A DNA stretch of 64,000 nucleotides. Source: Ciona intestinalis (Eukaryota > Chordata > Ascidiacea > Phlebobranchia > Cionidae). The stretch spans positions 4,375,480 through 4,439,479 of the forward strand of contig NC_020168.2 of NCBI RefSeq assembly GCF_000224145.3, written 5' to 3'. A program made the position numbers and the translations under genes. This document shows positions 31,976 to 42,852 of this stretch, piece after piece (positions within the stretch are counted from its first letter, which is position 1; each line of letters starts with the position of its first letter). A model generated the notes under the pieces. That model searched no databases. It saw nothing but the letters and a program-made list of their open reading frames with translations, and was not told where the DNA came from.

Positions 31976-33738
31976 TCAATCACAATGTAGCATCATAGGT
32001 GGAAACTCATTATCATCATCTAGTGGTAAACTTTCAGCTACATCGTGCACTTCTATTGGGTTTAACATCTTGCCTTTTGGGGATCCTTGTAACCGAGGTG
32101 AGGAGGTTGCATCGCTGCTACTCGTGCTCGCTGTGCTTCCTGTGCTACTCGTCCTCAACTTTTGGCTCTGATTATCAATGAAGTCTTGTCTCCTTCCTTT
32201 CATGGCATCAGCATATGTGTGTATGGGGCTGTGTGAGATAGAGATTGCACCTTGTCCATCAAGTCTGTGTTGCCTCACCAATGTGCATTCACCACCTTCC
32301 TCTGTATCTAGGTTATAGATATATAGGTAGCCATCTGCAGATGCTATCGCAACTCGCAAAAGTCGTTGGATCACTGTCAAAGCGCAAACGTTTTTCAATC
32401 CAGAAAACGGTAACTTCACTGTCGCAAATGCTCGATCCTGAGTCATAAGTTCGCTAACTTGGGTTGGTAAATACGTGGATGAGCTAGATATCACTTTATT
32501 AAAATAGTCCATCCAAGTTGAATCGTTGGGGCTGTTGTTTTGTTGAAACTGTTGGACCTGGTGTGATGGAGGAGTGGCCACTGATTCGAGTTTAAACAGA
32601 TGTACAGTTTCAGTATTACTTGAGGCTGCTAGGAAGAGTGAGTCTGCACTAAATGCTAGTGAGCAAATACTGACACATCTCTTCATGCCCCGCCTGAATT
32701 CAAACAGTTTGTTTCCATCTATCACAGAAAAGACTCGGATTACAGTTCCTTTGTCCGATGCCGTTGCAAGTTGTGTTGCTGACCTGTTAAATGACAACGC
32801 AGCAAGAGGGTTGTTGTGTGCATGTATCATTGTCACCGCCTTAAGGTTTGCTACATCAAAGATTTGGACTTCGCCTGTGTGGGGGGAACCAGGGTATGCA
32901 AGCAAAGCATTATCGTTGCTCCCACTCAATGCACAAATACCATGGGGGTTGGAGGGTGTGTCACGAATAGTGTGAAGGACCTTCATGTCATGAATGTTGT
33001 GAATGTATAAACTTTCCTCCACCAAAACAACAAGGCGAATACGATTGAGCTTCACAGCCAGAATCGTGTTTGAGTAACTGAAAAGAATTCAACTTATAGT
33101 CAATCTGATAACTCAACATTACTCAAGCAAACACTTAACACCAATACTGTATCTCAACAAGCATGCACTTAACACCAATACTGTATCTCAACAAGCATAC
33201 ACTTAACACCAATACTGTATCTTAATAAATTTAGAGTAGTGTAATGAAATGATAAAGCACCTGTAGTTGCAAATTTCGGTTTTCTTTTTGAAATGGCAAA
33301 CCTTCAGTTTCCTGGGCGAAGTCAAACTGACATGCGCGACAAGACTGCTTGAAAATAACCGTTCAACAAGACAGACATCACTCATTTCTTCAGAATGGGT
33401 CTATTAAAAACGAACCTGGATTATAGCCTACTACTTTATTTCTTTGTTGTGACACTAGATATATAAACATAACATAATGTACATAAATTGACCTTAAAAT
33501 TATTTTTTTAAGTTATGTTAAATTGTTAGTATGACTAAAACTTATGGACAAAAAAGCAATTATATGATAGCAGTAAGAATCTAATAATATAACTACTTAC
33601 TTCTTCCAATTGATCAACTGAATTTAAACCCAAAATCCGATATCCATACCTTCCACCTACTGCAAGTGATGTAAAATCTTGATTGAAATTTGCGAAAAGC
33701 AAATCACTTGCCAAGCCATCTGATGTTGCAAGATTCAT
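31976..33738 (-). CDS. WIPI2: WIPI2, PI3P-binding WD-repeat autophagy protein
   Basis: Three exons: 33601-33738, 33261-33400 and 31976-33077, giving 459 residues with consistent phase. It is a seven-bladed PROPPIN. Matches to human WIPI2 include [70 protein letters not shown] and [12 protein letters not shown]. The lipid-binding motif FRRG is present (about residue 230) and the protein ends PPMMLHCD (human PPMILRTD). In the family WIPI2 binds PI3P on forming autophagosomes and recruits ATG16L1. A longer Ser/Thr-rich tail precedes the end. The intron between exons 2 and 3 holds a 34-bp tandem repeat. An acceptor-like GCCAG lies about 20 bases before the ATG. Confidence 0.95.
33132..33228. repeat. 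34-bp tandem repeat, about 2.9 units
   Basis: Units start at 33132, 33166 and 33200 with CACTTAACACCAATACTGTA; the first two are almost identical and the last is truncated. The array lies inside the WIPI2 intron 33078-33260. Confidence 0.85.
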
Positions 33739-34011
33739 ATTTAAGGTAAAATTATTATTTCTGGCATTAACAAGGCATAAAGGAGTTTAGAATAAGGTAA
33801 GCTATTGGTTTGATTTAAAAAAAATAATTGATTAATCTGAATATATTTGTTTGTTGACTTTGTAGGTCTTTTGTTAAATACAGAATAATTTGTAGCTTAA
33901 ATAAGTTTCTCAGGTAAAATACATTTATAAATGTACATTAACTTGTATCAGAATAACCTCTAGCATAAATAACTTCTTGTTCGTATGGCTAAAGTCAATG
34001 CTTTGTTGCAC

Positions 34012-34149
34012 CTGTATTCTTAAACTTGTTTGGCGGTCAAGCAACGCAGAAATAGCGCCTGAAACCGCCCTGTTCCGTTCTTTGTCTACTGCTGTTACTG
34101 TCTGTTTATCAACAATATCACGTGAGAGACAGCTGATCGAATGCGTCAT
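34012..34149 (-). CDS. Candidate 46-codon exon upstream of WIPI2, unrecognised
   Basis: An ATG at 34149 opens 46 codons, ending at a donor-like CAG/GTGCAA. Unlike its AT-rich surroundings, the stretch has balanced base composition and a coding-like feel: polar and helical, with KERNRAVSGAISALLDR. I do not recognise the protein. It may be the first exon of an unknown small gene, a 5' exon of WIPI2 carrying an upstream ORF, or simply promoter sequence that happens to be open. A direct in-frame join to WIPI2 exon 1 fails, because the acceptor there leads at once to a stop. Confidence 0.2.
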
Positions 34150-34554
34150 AGAAGAAGGCAGATTTCAACTCTGTTGCGTCACGAACGAGTTGCTTGGCAG
34201 CGCGACAGGCTTCAACGCGTTTTTCTTGTGCGGTCGTGAAACGAGTGGAAAATTACAGACTGGACAGCGATTACGCGACGCTACGGTAATTTACGGGTGA
34301 CTTTAAAGTTACGTAAGTTGCAACTTACAGTACACCAAAGGTAGGCTACAACAGTTCTTTCCACTTACGTGATACACGGTATATTCCAGTTTTGTATTTT
34401 CTTAAAAGGTTCATTTTTCTAGAAGTTTGTATTTTTAAACCCAAACCACTGTGTTAACTTGCTTATGTACTCTGAAGGGTATGGTGGTATGTATCAGGGC
34501 CTACTTAAATATAAAAGTGGTACACACCTCAGTAAGCAAGAGGCGTAGATGTAG

Positions 34555-34578
34555 ATATATATATATATATATATATAT
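34555..34578. repeat. (AT)12 microsatellite
   Basis: Uninterrupted AT dinucleotide run between WIPI2 and PRORP. Confidence 0.95.
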
Positions 34579-35211
34579 GATTTCTGTAACAATCCCGTAA
34601 ACGGCAAAAAGTGAAAGACAGAACTTACTAAAGCCTTTATCAGCGTTGGCTATTTTTTCAACACCTCGCGGTTTAAAACGCTGTTATTGCGCAACGTTTT
34701 CGCAATGTAGCAGTTTATTTAGATAAGGTTAAGTTCTAGAACAAATTGGACTCGGACTTAAACACGACTGAACCAGCTTGGATGTAAACACAATTTCAAA
34801 TTAAATGTTGATTCCTTTAGTAGCCCATTTGTATTAAATTATTTTTACTAAAATACCATTAAATATACGACGTTAAAAATAAAGTTACCATTTTCATCTT
34901 TAACCTATTTATTTTCAGGAAATACTTTGTTTATTCCGTCACTGTACTCATATTGGGACGCGTGTCATCGGTTGAAACACAATCGCCGTGACTCTATCAT
35001 GCCATGATTCGTCTCAATACACAAGTTAAACGACAACATCATGAACGCCGCACTTTTTGTATCACCCTCAATTTCCCGTCATAGTCATAGGTTATCGCAC
35101 GTCGGTACACACGCGCGACGTCGCAATGCGGTTACATTGCGCGTGCATTTTATGACGTTTTCATAGGCCCATTGGGCGCTTTCGTCGGCGCACGGAATGT
35201 AACTTATAGGA

Positions 35212-35340
35212 GTTATATAATTAGATTATGGACTGGGGGAAATGAGACATCTTTAGCACAGTATAACCAAATGTCTCGGATTAAGTTTGAAATAATTACC
35301 AACGGTCTATGGGAGATGGATGGGGGAAGACGGAACTCGG
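35212..35340 (+). mobile_element. MITE, degenerate partial copy
   Basis: Carries diverged family blocks in order (GGGGGAAATGAGACATCTTTA, then ACCAACGGTCTATGGGAG), but the right terminal repeat is not recognisable. Confidence 0.5.
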
Positions 35341-35430
35341 ATAGGACCTGCCTGTTGATCGCTACACCCCAATAACCTGTTGTGCAATTTAGTGCAAATC
35401 GATAAAAACACTTCTCGTGGGTTTCAATAT

Positions 35431-35629
35431 ATATAGTAGAATGGGGGAAGATAGGACACCGTTTTACTCTATTTTCTCGTTCCATTTGATAGTACACAAA
35501 CAACATTCACAGAATTATTAAACCGCACCTTTACAACTCACATATAGACCGTTATTTAATTGTTTAAAATACGATCAGAATATTTGAATATGTGCTAAAG
35601 GTGTCCCATCTTTCCCCACCATACTATGA
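35431..35629 (-). mobile_element. MITE, full-length copy
   Basis: Bounded by inverted repeats TAGTAGAATGGGGGAAGATA on the left and CCCATCTTTCCCCACCATAC on the right, with flanking TA dinucleotides. Length near 199 bases. Plus orientation is defined throughout by the core AACGGTCTATGGGAGTCG; this copy is reversed. Confidence 0.8.
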
Positions 35630-36463
35630 TGATTATAACAACATACTTTACATTCTGACGTCACCATTTAAGGATTTTATCATATATCCCAGAAGAATTT
35701 ATTAGTAGCCTGTATAAGAATGCAAATACTTGTTTTCTATCGGTTATTATAGTGGGCCCCTAACTCGCCTTCCCCTCCCCGCGGCTGCAAGGTTCGTGTG
35801 ATTCATTCAGGATACGTCAGCATCAGCATTGACTCGCAGAAAAAAAATTTGTAAAAAACTTATATCTGCTAGTGTTACAAGTTTGTGATACACCCTGTAT
35901 GTATACCTTTTTGTATTGGTGCACCCCATGCGTTTTTTGGTTTACCCTAGAACCAGAGTCCGTATATAAATGTTTACATACGAACTCTGCCTAGCACCAA
36001 ACACACCGATTGAAGAGCACTGTCCTATAACACCAGTGTGACAAGTTGGTGTAAAAACGTAATGCCACTTTCTTTTAATGATTTCAATAGAAAGAGCAAA
36101 GGTAGAAGAGGTTTAATTCTCAGTTGTCCCCAATTTTAAAATGTCATATCTGTGGCCTTCTCGCACGCGGTAAAATTAGAAAAAAGTACAGCAAATAGAG
36201 TAGGTGAAAGGTGGCACAAAACACATGAGTATGTATGTACTACTATATCGTTGGTTTACTTATGTACCAATATTTAGAAACTTAAGCGCACTTCGTTTAG
36301 TGGAAAGTGTTATAATAGATTGGCAGTAAGAGGTTATTACTTAATACTTTAGTAATAGTAGTTACGTTCGGGGTTTGACGGATTGACGGCAAGCAGAAAA
36401 CGTAAGAGGAGGATTCTTCACTAACATAATTAAAATTGTATCACCGACTCATTTTCCAGAAAA

Positions 36464-39400
36464 GTGCCTTCAGATTTTCCTGTAATACTAGTTAATGGCT
36501 TTGCAGCATGTTTGGCATCAATATGCCACAAGTTCCTTAGATGTCCAGGACGTTTTTCCAAGACTTTGGTAAATGTACGAAAGGGGTCTCAACATCCTAT
36601 ATCAAGAAAGAGCTGGTATTATATCGAAGAAAACAACATGTCGCAACAAGTCCTAAAAGCTAACCTCGTACTAGCAAGTGATAATAAGAAACATGAGGAC
36701 CCGGAACTTTCTTATCTTCGCAAGGAAGTTGGAGGTTATGCCGTAACAAGTAGTAGACCACCAAAGAGTTTAGTTTCAGACAAAGATTTTACTCGAAACC
36801 CATATATACGAAAATCTGCTGTGCTAAGTAAGTCTAATTCAAAGGTGGAACCAAAAGCTGTGGTCATTCACAACAGGTAAATAACATAAATCAGTTTTGT
36901 TATTTAATACTTATCCGCAGAATGGTACCAATGCCTAAACTAAAATGTTGTATTACTCCACGAATGTTTTTACTGCTTCAGGTATTTGTCAAAAGACGAA
37001 TGGCGACAAATATTTCTTGATTACAACGCAACCGGATACTACAATGAAAACTTTCTCTCAGTTGTGATAACTCAGTTTGTTTTGCAAATCAATCCAGTAG
37101 ATGGTTTAAAGGGGAGTGCAAGGTACATTATTGTATACAAACACAATTATTTATATAACTTTATAAAATAAAGTAGGCAATTATGGATTTACTGCTTTTT
37201 AACATTTTTTCGATTTGTTATCAGGAATGGCATTCTTGGCTATTAAACTGGTCGCCGCCTAAATTTGATTTTGTTTCTTTAGTTGTTTGACTAAAGTTTT
37301 AATTCGTAGATTTTGGCCGACTAACTTGTGTACTAAGTAATGCGCAGAAACTTAGTCGCCGGATTGAAAATGAAAAACATTGACTAAATTTTAGTTGTCT
37401 GTAGTTACCGTGACCGACTAGTTTAGTAAGTAGGGGAGAATACCATCCCAGACTTGTAAGTTATGTTTAAGGTAAAGTTTATGTTTTATTTCCGGAGTTC
37501 ATCTGTTGTTTTCTTATTGGCGTACTGTTGTGGGTACATGAGGTGACGTCATTTCAATTTTTAAAGCAGGGTTTACTTCAATTTTTTGTTTGACAACAAT
37601 GAGTTACGGTGCATTTTAATTATGTAACTCCAGATTTGCTAAAAATTCTGTAACTCCTATATGTTTAAATTTAAAAATGTGATGCCAATGTGTCTTCCCA
37701 GATCTAATGTGATGCTGTGGGAAAGTAAAGACTGGCACCGTTCACCACTCTTGCAATCTTTAATTGATTACATTATAAGAGAAGAAGATGGATATTCTGT
37801 TCCTGAAACTGCCCTTACAGTTTACAGCAAGGCTTGTCTAGATAGATTAGACCCACAACGTGTTGTTGATATTTTTAGGTAAGCGAATTTGGTCCCAAAA
37901 TTTAACAAGGTTTAAGATTTCTTTACTGAGCTCCTAGAAGACCCAAAATGAATGTAAGTAATTTGCTTAGAGACTCACAAGCCCGCAGTGGTAGCAGCCA
38001 TAAACCCTAAACTTGGTCTAAATAAACAAGCAGAGCTCAAGTATATTGTATGTGCCACAATAATCAATGAGGTTTCCTATGTTTAAAGTGTAACTGCATT
38101 TTAACAATGTAACCCAAGATTGAAACATTGTGCCCATTAGGTAATTAATATGGTAAGAACCTTTCGATAAGTAACTGATCTGACTGCTTTGCCACAGCTC
38201 ATAATATCTTTTTACAGAAAAGTAAAGCACCGCACAGAGGTCCACAATGTGCACTACCTTCAGTTGGTTGTTTCTGCATTTCATCCTCACATTGGTCCAG
38301 ATTATGAGGATTGCAAAAAATGGATATTTCCTTACATGAAATCGTTTCACAAACTTTCCCCAACCGATTTGCAACTAGTTTCAGCATTAGCTATTGCAGC
38401 GTTCAGGTAAACGCTCATTTTGTTTCAGTTTACCAAAAAACTGGTTGTTTTGCCCCAGCATTGATCTTAAACTAAAATGTTTTTCCTTTATATTTTCTAT
38501 TAGACTTTATTGTATTTTAACTATCGTAATAGTATAGTAGGGTGGGGGGAAATGGGACACCTTTTCAATCTATTTTCTGGTCAAATTTGATCGGTTTTTG
38601 TGACGATGCAAAACGGCACAGTAGAACAACCCCTACACTGTATTAAAAAAAATTTATTACAGACACAATGACTTAGAGGTTGCACTTCCTTTATTAAGTC
38701 ACAATACCAAGAAATCATTCAAAGATTTACCTGTTTTGAACGATCCCATATTACAGCCTTTCCTACAATGCATGAGGTAAACCTTCAATTACAACTATTT
38801 AAAAATCTGTTTTTTAAATGTGATTTTGGAAAATAATAGAGAAAAAACTTTTTACCAAAATCTTGTAGATGTATAAACTTTGAATGTTTGTTAGCTAATG
38901 TTTCTGTTTCTTTAATTTTTTTGTTCATGCCATAACTATACATTAAAACAGGTTCACTGAACTAGTATTGTATATTCTTAATCTAATGTATTAGCTTTAA
39001 CAAATGGTCACTTACCCAATTTTATTTTTCTGTCGATTCCCTTCTCTTAGTTCTTTAAATATTACTATGTTCGCCATCGTTTTCGAAAAAAAAAGAGAAA
39101 TTATGTTGTGTATCTATTGTTATATATATATATATATATATAGTAAATTTGCTGTAGTGGCTTTACCAAATTACGACTTACCCAATACAGCTACTGTGAT
39201 GACCCAACAACATGGTCAGAGAGAAAGAAAGTGGTTGAAAGTTACTTGAATGACCGGTGCAAAAGAAATCATTGTTTTACAGCGGACCACATAGGGCATG
39301 TGGCAGATTGGTTTAAACAAATTAAATCAGAGAATTGGACACCGCACTGGTTGACACATAATGACGTCATGTATGTTTTAATCTATTGTTTTAATTTTAT

Positions 39401-41580
39401 TGAAATTGTTTGTTTTTTTTCAAAAAAATTTAACTTTGTAAGAACCATGTAGGAGACAAGTTTATTTGTCTGCTTTTTTTTAGTAATTTTTTTAGATTTA
39501 AAAGAATAATTTAAAAGTTTCAAAATTCTAAACCCTAAGGCCGAATAATACTGTTTATGTTAAAGGTGCAAACAAGGGTTTTGTCCGATAACTGGCAAAG
39601 AGTTGATCACTACCAATCTCCAGGAACATGAAAGTGATTATTTGAAGGAAATTATTGCGCAAGTATTAATGGAGTTGGTGCATGGGAAAAGCAATCCTTA
39701 TGCATTGAAAGTGAGAGAGAACATGTTTTTTTGTTGCAAAACCTTAACCCTTTATTTATAAATTCTAAGTAATTTTTCTAAAAACCTAAACCGTCTCTAA
39801 AAAAATAAAAAAAGGGCTCTAAAAAAAGTTCTTTTACAAAAGTAATTTTCAACTTTTTAACGTTTTAAGACAGATAGAAAGTTGCAAACTGTTCAAAAAC
39901 TGGAAATGAGAAATTCAGTGTTGTCTGTTCTTAAACATAATGCAAGAAAAAATTAATAAAACAACAGTTAATTGTAAATCACCTTCAAACTATTAGTAAA
40001 ATAAATATTAACTGTAAGAAACATTACATTTTGCTTTGTTTATTGCAGAAACTAAGAAATATGAAAGAGGAAGATTCTGAAAGAGGAATATTAAAAATGT
40101 CGTTTATCACTGTGAGGTTTCTTGAGTTTATAATGGAGCATGGACCGTTTGATGCTGTTATTGATGGTTTAAATGTAGTGTTGGGGACCAATGCAACTAG
40201 CAACACTCCAGGCTTAAAATTGGTGAGTATCAAATGTTGGTAAAAACCTTTTTAAATGTAGACTTTGTATGTCCCCCCACCCTACTATATTACTATAAAA
40301 CTGTCCCGTCTCTCCCCACTCTACTATATTGTGTTTTTTAAGGTTTGGTATAAGTTCAACATTAGAATTTTTATTTATCAATTTTATTAGAGAAATATTA
40401 GTGTTTTTGTAAAAAAAATATATGATTTTTTTTTTCAGCTATATAATGGAATTAAATTCATGAAAAGAAAAAGGAAAAACATGAAAATATTTCTTCCTCT
40501 TCCATATTCAATGCAGCCACACATTGAACAACATGTAAATGATTTGAACAATGTCACCAGTATTATGTATTTTAAAAGCAGGTAAGTACCTATAACGTAA
40601 CATTAACAGTTTAGTGAGTTTTGTGCCAGAATTTAAATAATTACATGAAGTCTGTTTGCTTTATACATTAACTTTTTCAGTAGTCATAGATAGCAGATGC
40701 TTGTTGTGTATTGTACCATGTAACATGCTCCATGTTTATTGTGTGTTCGTGCATGGTTCACATCCAATATAACTGCAACTCTGTCTTAATACTCAAAACG
40801 CATGTTTTGTTAGTCTCACCCCTGTTATGTATTACTTAACATTGTTTTACATATAGTAGAGTGGGGAAGACGAGACACCTTTAGCACATAATGTCCAAAT
40901 ATCCTGTTCGTTTTTTAAACTAATAAATAACTGTCCTATTTTCCCCCACCCCTACATATACCATTTTAGGACAGAAATTGAAAGAAAAGTCTTTCTTCTT
41001 TCAAACTAAACCAATTGTGTTAGTTTTTACCAACTATAAGTGGACTTTTTGTAAGCACCCGTTTTAGAATGTTTATAGTATAACTCATCCCTAAAGAGTT
41101 AAAATATTTATTTGCTTTTTTTACAGAAAAATTATGGATGATTCCCTTCTTTTATATGCTGCCATGGTTGGCAATGATGACTGTTTATTAATCAGCATGG
41201 ACAAGTTTCGTGACTTTGCTTTTTACGTTAAGTCTTCACTTGGTGATGAGGCTGCAAGTCTATTCTTTAAGTTTCAAAGAAACCGACAAACTTATATCTC
41301 ACCTTTTGGGAAAGTTGCTGTAAGATTTCTCTACTGTTCTAATGTTTTTTAAGTATATTTAAATATAATTATTATAATTAAAAATAATATGTTTGCCCTT
41401 TTTTTGTACTTAAATAAACATTCTTTTGGTAAATTATATCTGTATTTCTAGAAACCACTTGGCACCGCTCATACTGTTGTAAAGGGAGAGTCGTCTTGGA
41501 ATTTCGGGTATTACCAAAATGTTGCAGAATATAGTAAAGCCAAGTATCCAACCCGTTGGCTCTGCATGCGGAAAACCTGA
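36464..41580 (+). CDS. PRORP: PRORP, protein-only mitochondrial RNase P nuclease
   Basis: Eleven exons: 36464-36876, 36982-37122, 37702-37878, 38218-38406, 38663-38776, 39191-39370, 39566-39710, 40049-40222, 40439-40581, 41127-41319 and 41452-41580. The first in-frame ATG is 36638 (607 residues). The open frame upstream looks like a mitochondrial presequence (ICHKFLRCPGRFSKTLVNV) but lacks an ATG, so an upstream exon or the internal ATG must start it. PPR-like helices (SVPETALTVYSKACLDRL) are followed by the NYN nuclease domain: FDAVIDGLNVV, KIMDDSLLLYAAM and LLISMDKFRDFAF carry the metal-binding aspartates. The zinc-site elements are C-x4-C in MCKQGFCPITG, a His in AHTV and the final PTRWLCMRKT (human PTKWLCLHQKT). 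It cuts 5' leaders from mitochondrial tRNAs. Introns hold three MITE pieces. Confidence 0.93.
38532..38605 (-). mobile_element. MITE half-copy in a PRORP intron
   Basis: The left terminal repeat (TATAGTAGGGTGGGGGGAAA) and adjoining subterminal sequence are present; the other half is missing. Confidence 0.7.
39121..39142. repeat. (TA)11 microsatellite
   Basis: Uninterrupted TA run in the PRORP intron about 50 bases before the exon starting at 39191. Confidence 0.95.
40269..40330. mobile_element. Two nested or tandem MITE ends
   Basis: Two right-end fragments follow each other (GTCCCCCCACCCTACTATAT, then GTCTCTCCCCACTCTACTAT), with no internal sequence. In the PRORP intron between the exons at 40049 and 40439. 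Confidence 0.6.
40855..40968 (+). mobile_element. MITE with internal deletion
   Basis: Both terminal repeats are present (TAGTAGAGTGGGGAAGACGA and TTTTCCCCCACCCCTACATA), but only about 114 bases separate the outer ends. In the PRORP intron before the exon at 41127. Confidence 0.75.
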
Positions 41581-42852
41581 TACATGGAATAGAATTTATC
41601 TAAAATTAAATGAAGATATGTACTTCAAGCGGGGGGCTGATCAACGTGGTAATTACTCTTGAAGTGGAAAACACAGCACTTAAAATATCCTACGCTGGTT
41701 AAAATATGTTTCATCCACTGAATTTCTGTACTGTTGCTCAAAAATGGCAAATCCTGTTTTTTTAGCTGATAAATTGGATTCAACATTGTGAAAATTTATT
41801 TGTTAAATGATAGAGTATGTGATGTGAGGATTTGGTAAAGTTATTATCTGTTGTAGCACGATTTAGAAAGGTCAGTTTCACGTTATCAACCGTCGATCAT
41901 AACCTTACAATGACTGTATTAATCAGACTTTTGATCGTACGCTATCTTACACTCGCATTACAAACAGGGCAGACAAACTGACAGTTTTGCACAAATCACC
42001 ATTGGGTATGTTAAACATTTTATCAAGCTGTAACTTTATTGCAGAACGGTAAGTTTTAAACAAAATTCCTATAGCTTTTATTTACACAATTGCATTGAAC
42101 TTTCTAATATCATGCGTTTGAACACTGGTAAAATTTAAGGGCCATGAAACCGACAAATAAGCGTCACAGGTTATTAGAAGGCAGAATAGCTTGGTACGAT
42201 GCAGTGTAAGCTGTTACGATTTATGTTTTAAAAACCTGAAGATGCTGTAGAGTAAATAGAAACGTACAATTTCGTGATGTTTGCAGGGCAAGTGCAGACT
42301 CACAGTTGGATCACAGTGTTTTATTTGACACTATATGTTGCTGAACTAAGCCAGCGGTACCCAATTACAGGAGACAAAGGATATAGACTACGTTGCGGTT
42401 ACAAATGATATGTTTTATGCATTCGTAACCTTTTTTGAACTATTGGAAATACGCTGGTTAAGGCAAAATAATAAGAAGGCAGCCAAAACGTACGAACCAC
42501 AACCAAAGTAAAATGCAACGGAAGGATCTTTCGTTGAGTCGATAATTCCACCTGTGAACACGATTGATTAAAAATCTCCGTCTATATATATAGTAGGGTG
42601 GGGGGAGATGGGACACGTATTTATACTATTTTCTTGCTCAATTTGGTAGTAAACGAGTACATTCAAATAATTATAACGCCATATTCTCACGACTTCCATA
42701 GACTGTAGTTAATTGTTAAAAACACAATCAGGATATTTAGATATTATGTACTAAAGGTGTCCCATCTTCCCCCACCCTACTATAATTCCGAACTACTAGC
42801 CTACTCTTCGATAAGATAACCACCGTTAGTACCGGGGATACAGTTAAAAAAA
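41581..42852. other. Convergent intergenic region, PRORP / SLC16-like
   Basis: Holds the 3' ends of both genes. A full-length MITE occupies 42586-42785. No gene or conserved ORF is visible in the rest. Confidence 0.5.
42586..42785 (-). mobile_element. MITE, full-length copy
   Basis: Near-perfect terminal inverted repeats (TAGTAGGGTGGGGGGAGATG left, ATCTTCCCCCACCCTACTAT right) flanked by TA. One of the least decayed copies in the window. Confidence 0.88.

Larger units (their letters stand above)
33739..36463. other. Divergent region, WIPI2 / PRORP, with CpG-richer core
   Basis: WIPI2 leaves to the left and PRORP to the right. Two stretches are clearly richer in CpG than the rest, about 34030-34300 and 35040-35200; they are the likeliest promoters. 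A perfect (AT)12 run lies at 34555-34578. The first two MITE copies of the window are at 35212 and 35431. Confidence 0.5.

Noticed and set aside
37950-38060. Possible further SINE fragment in a PRORP intron
   Set aside because: Only short blocks (TTTGCTTAGAGACTCACAAG, GCAGTGGTAGCAGC) resemble the family; too diverged to call.
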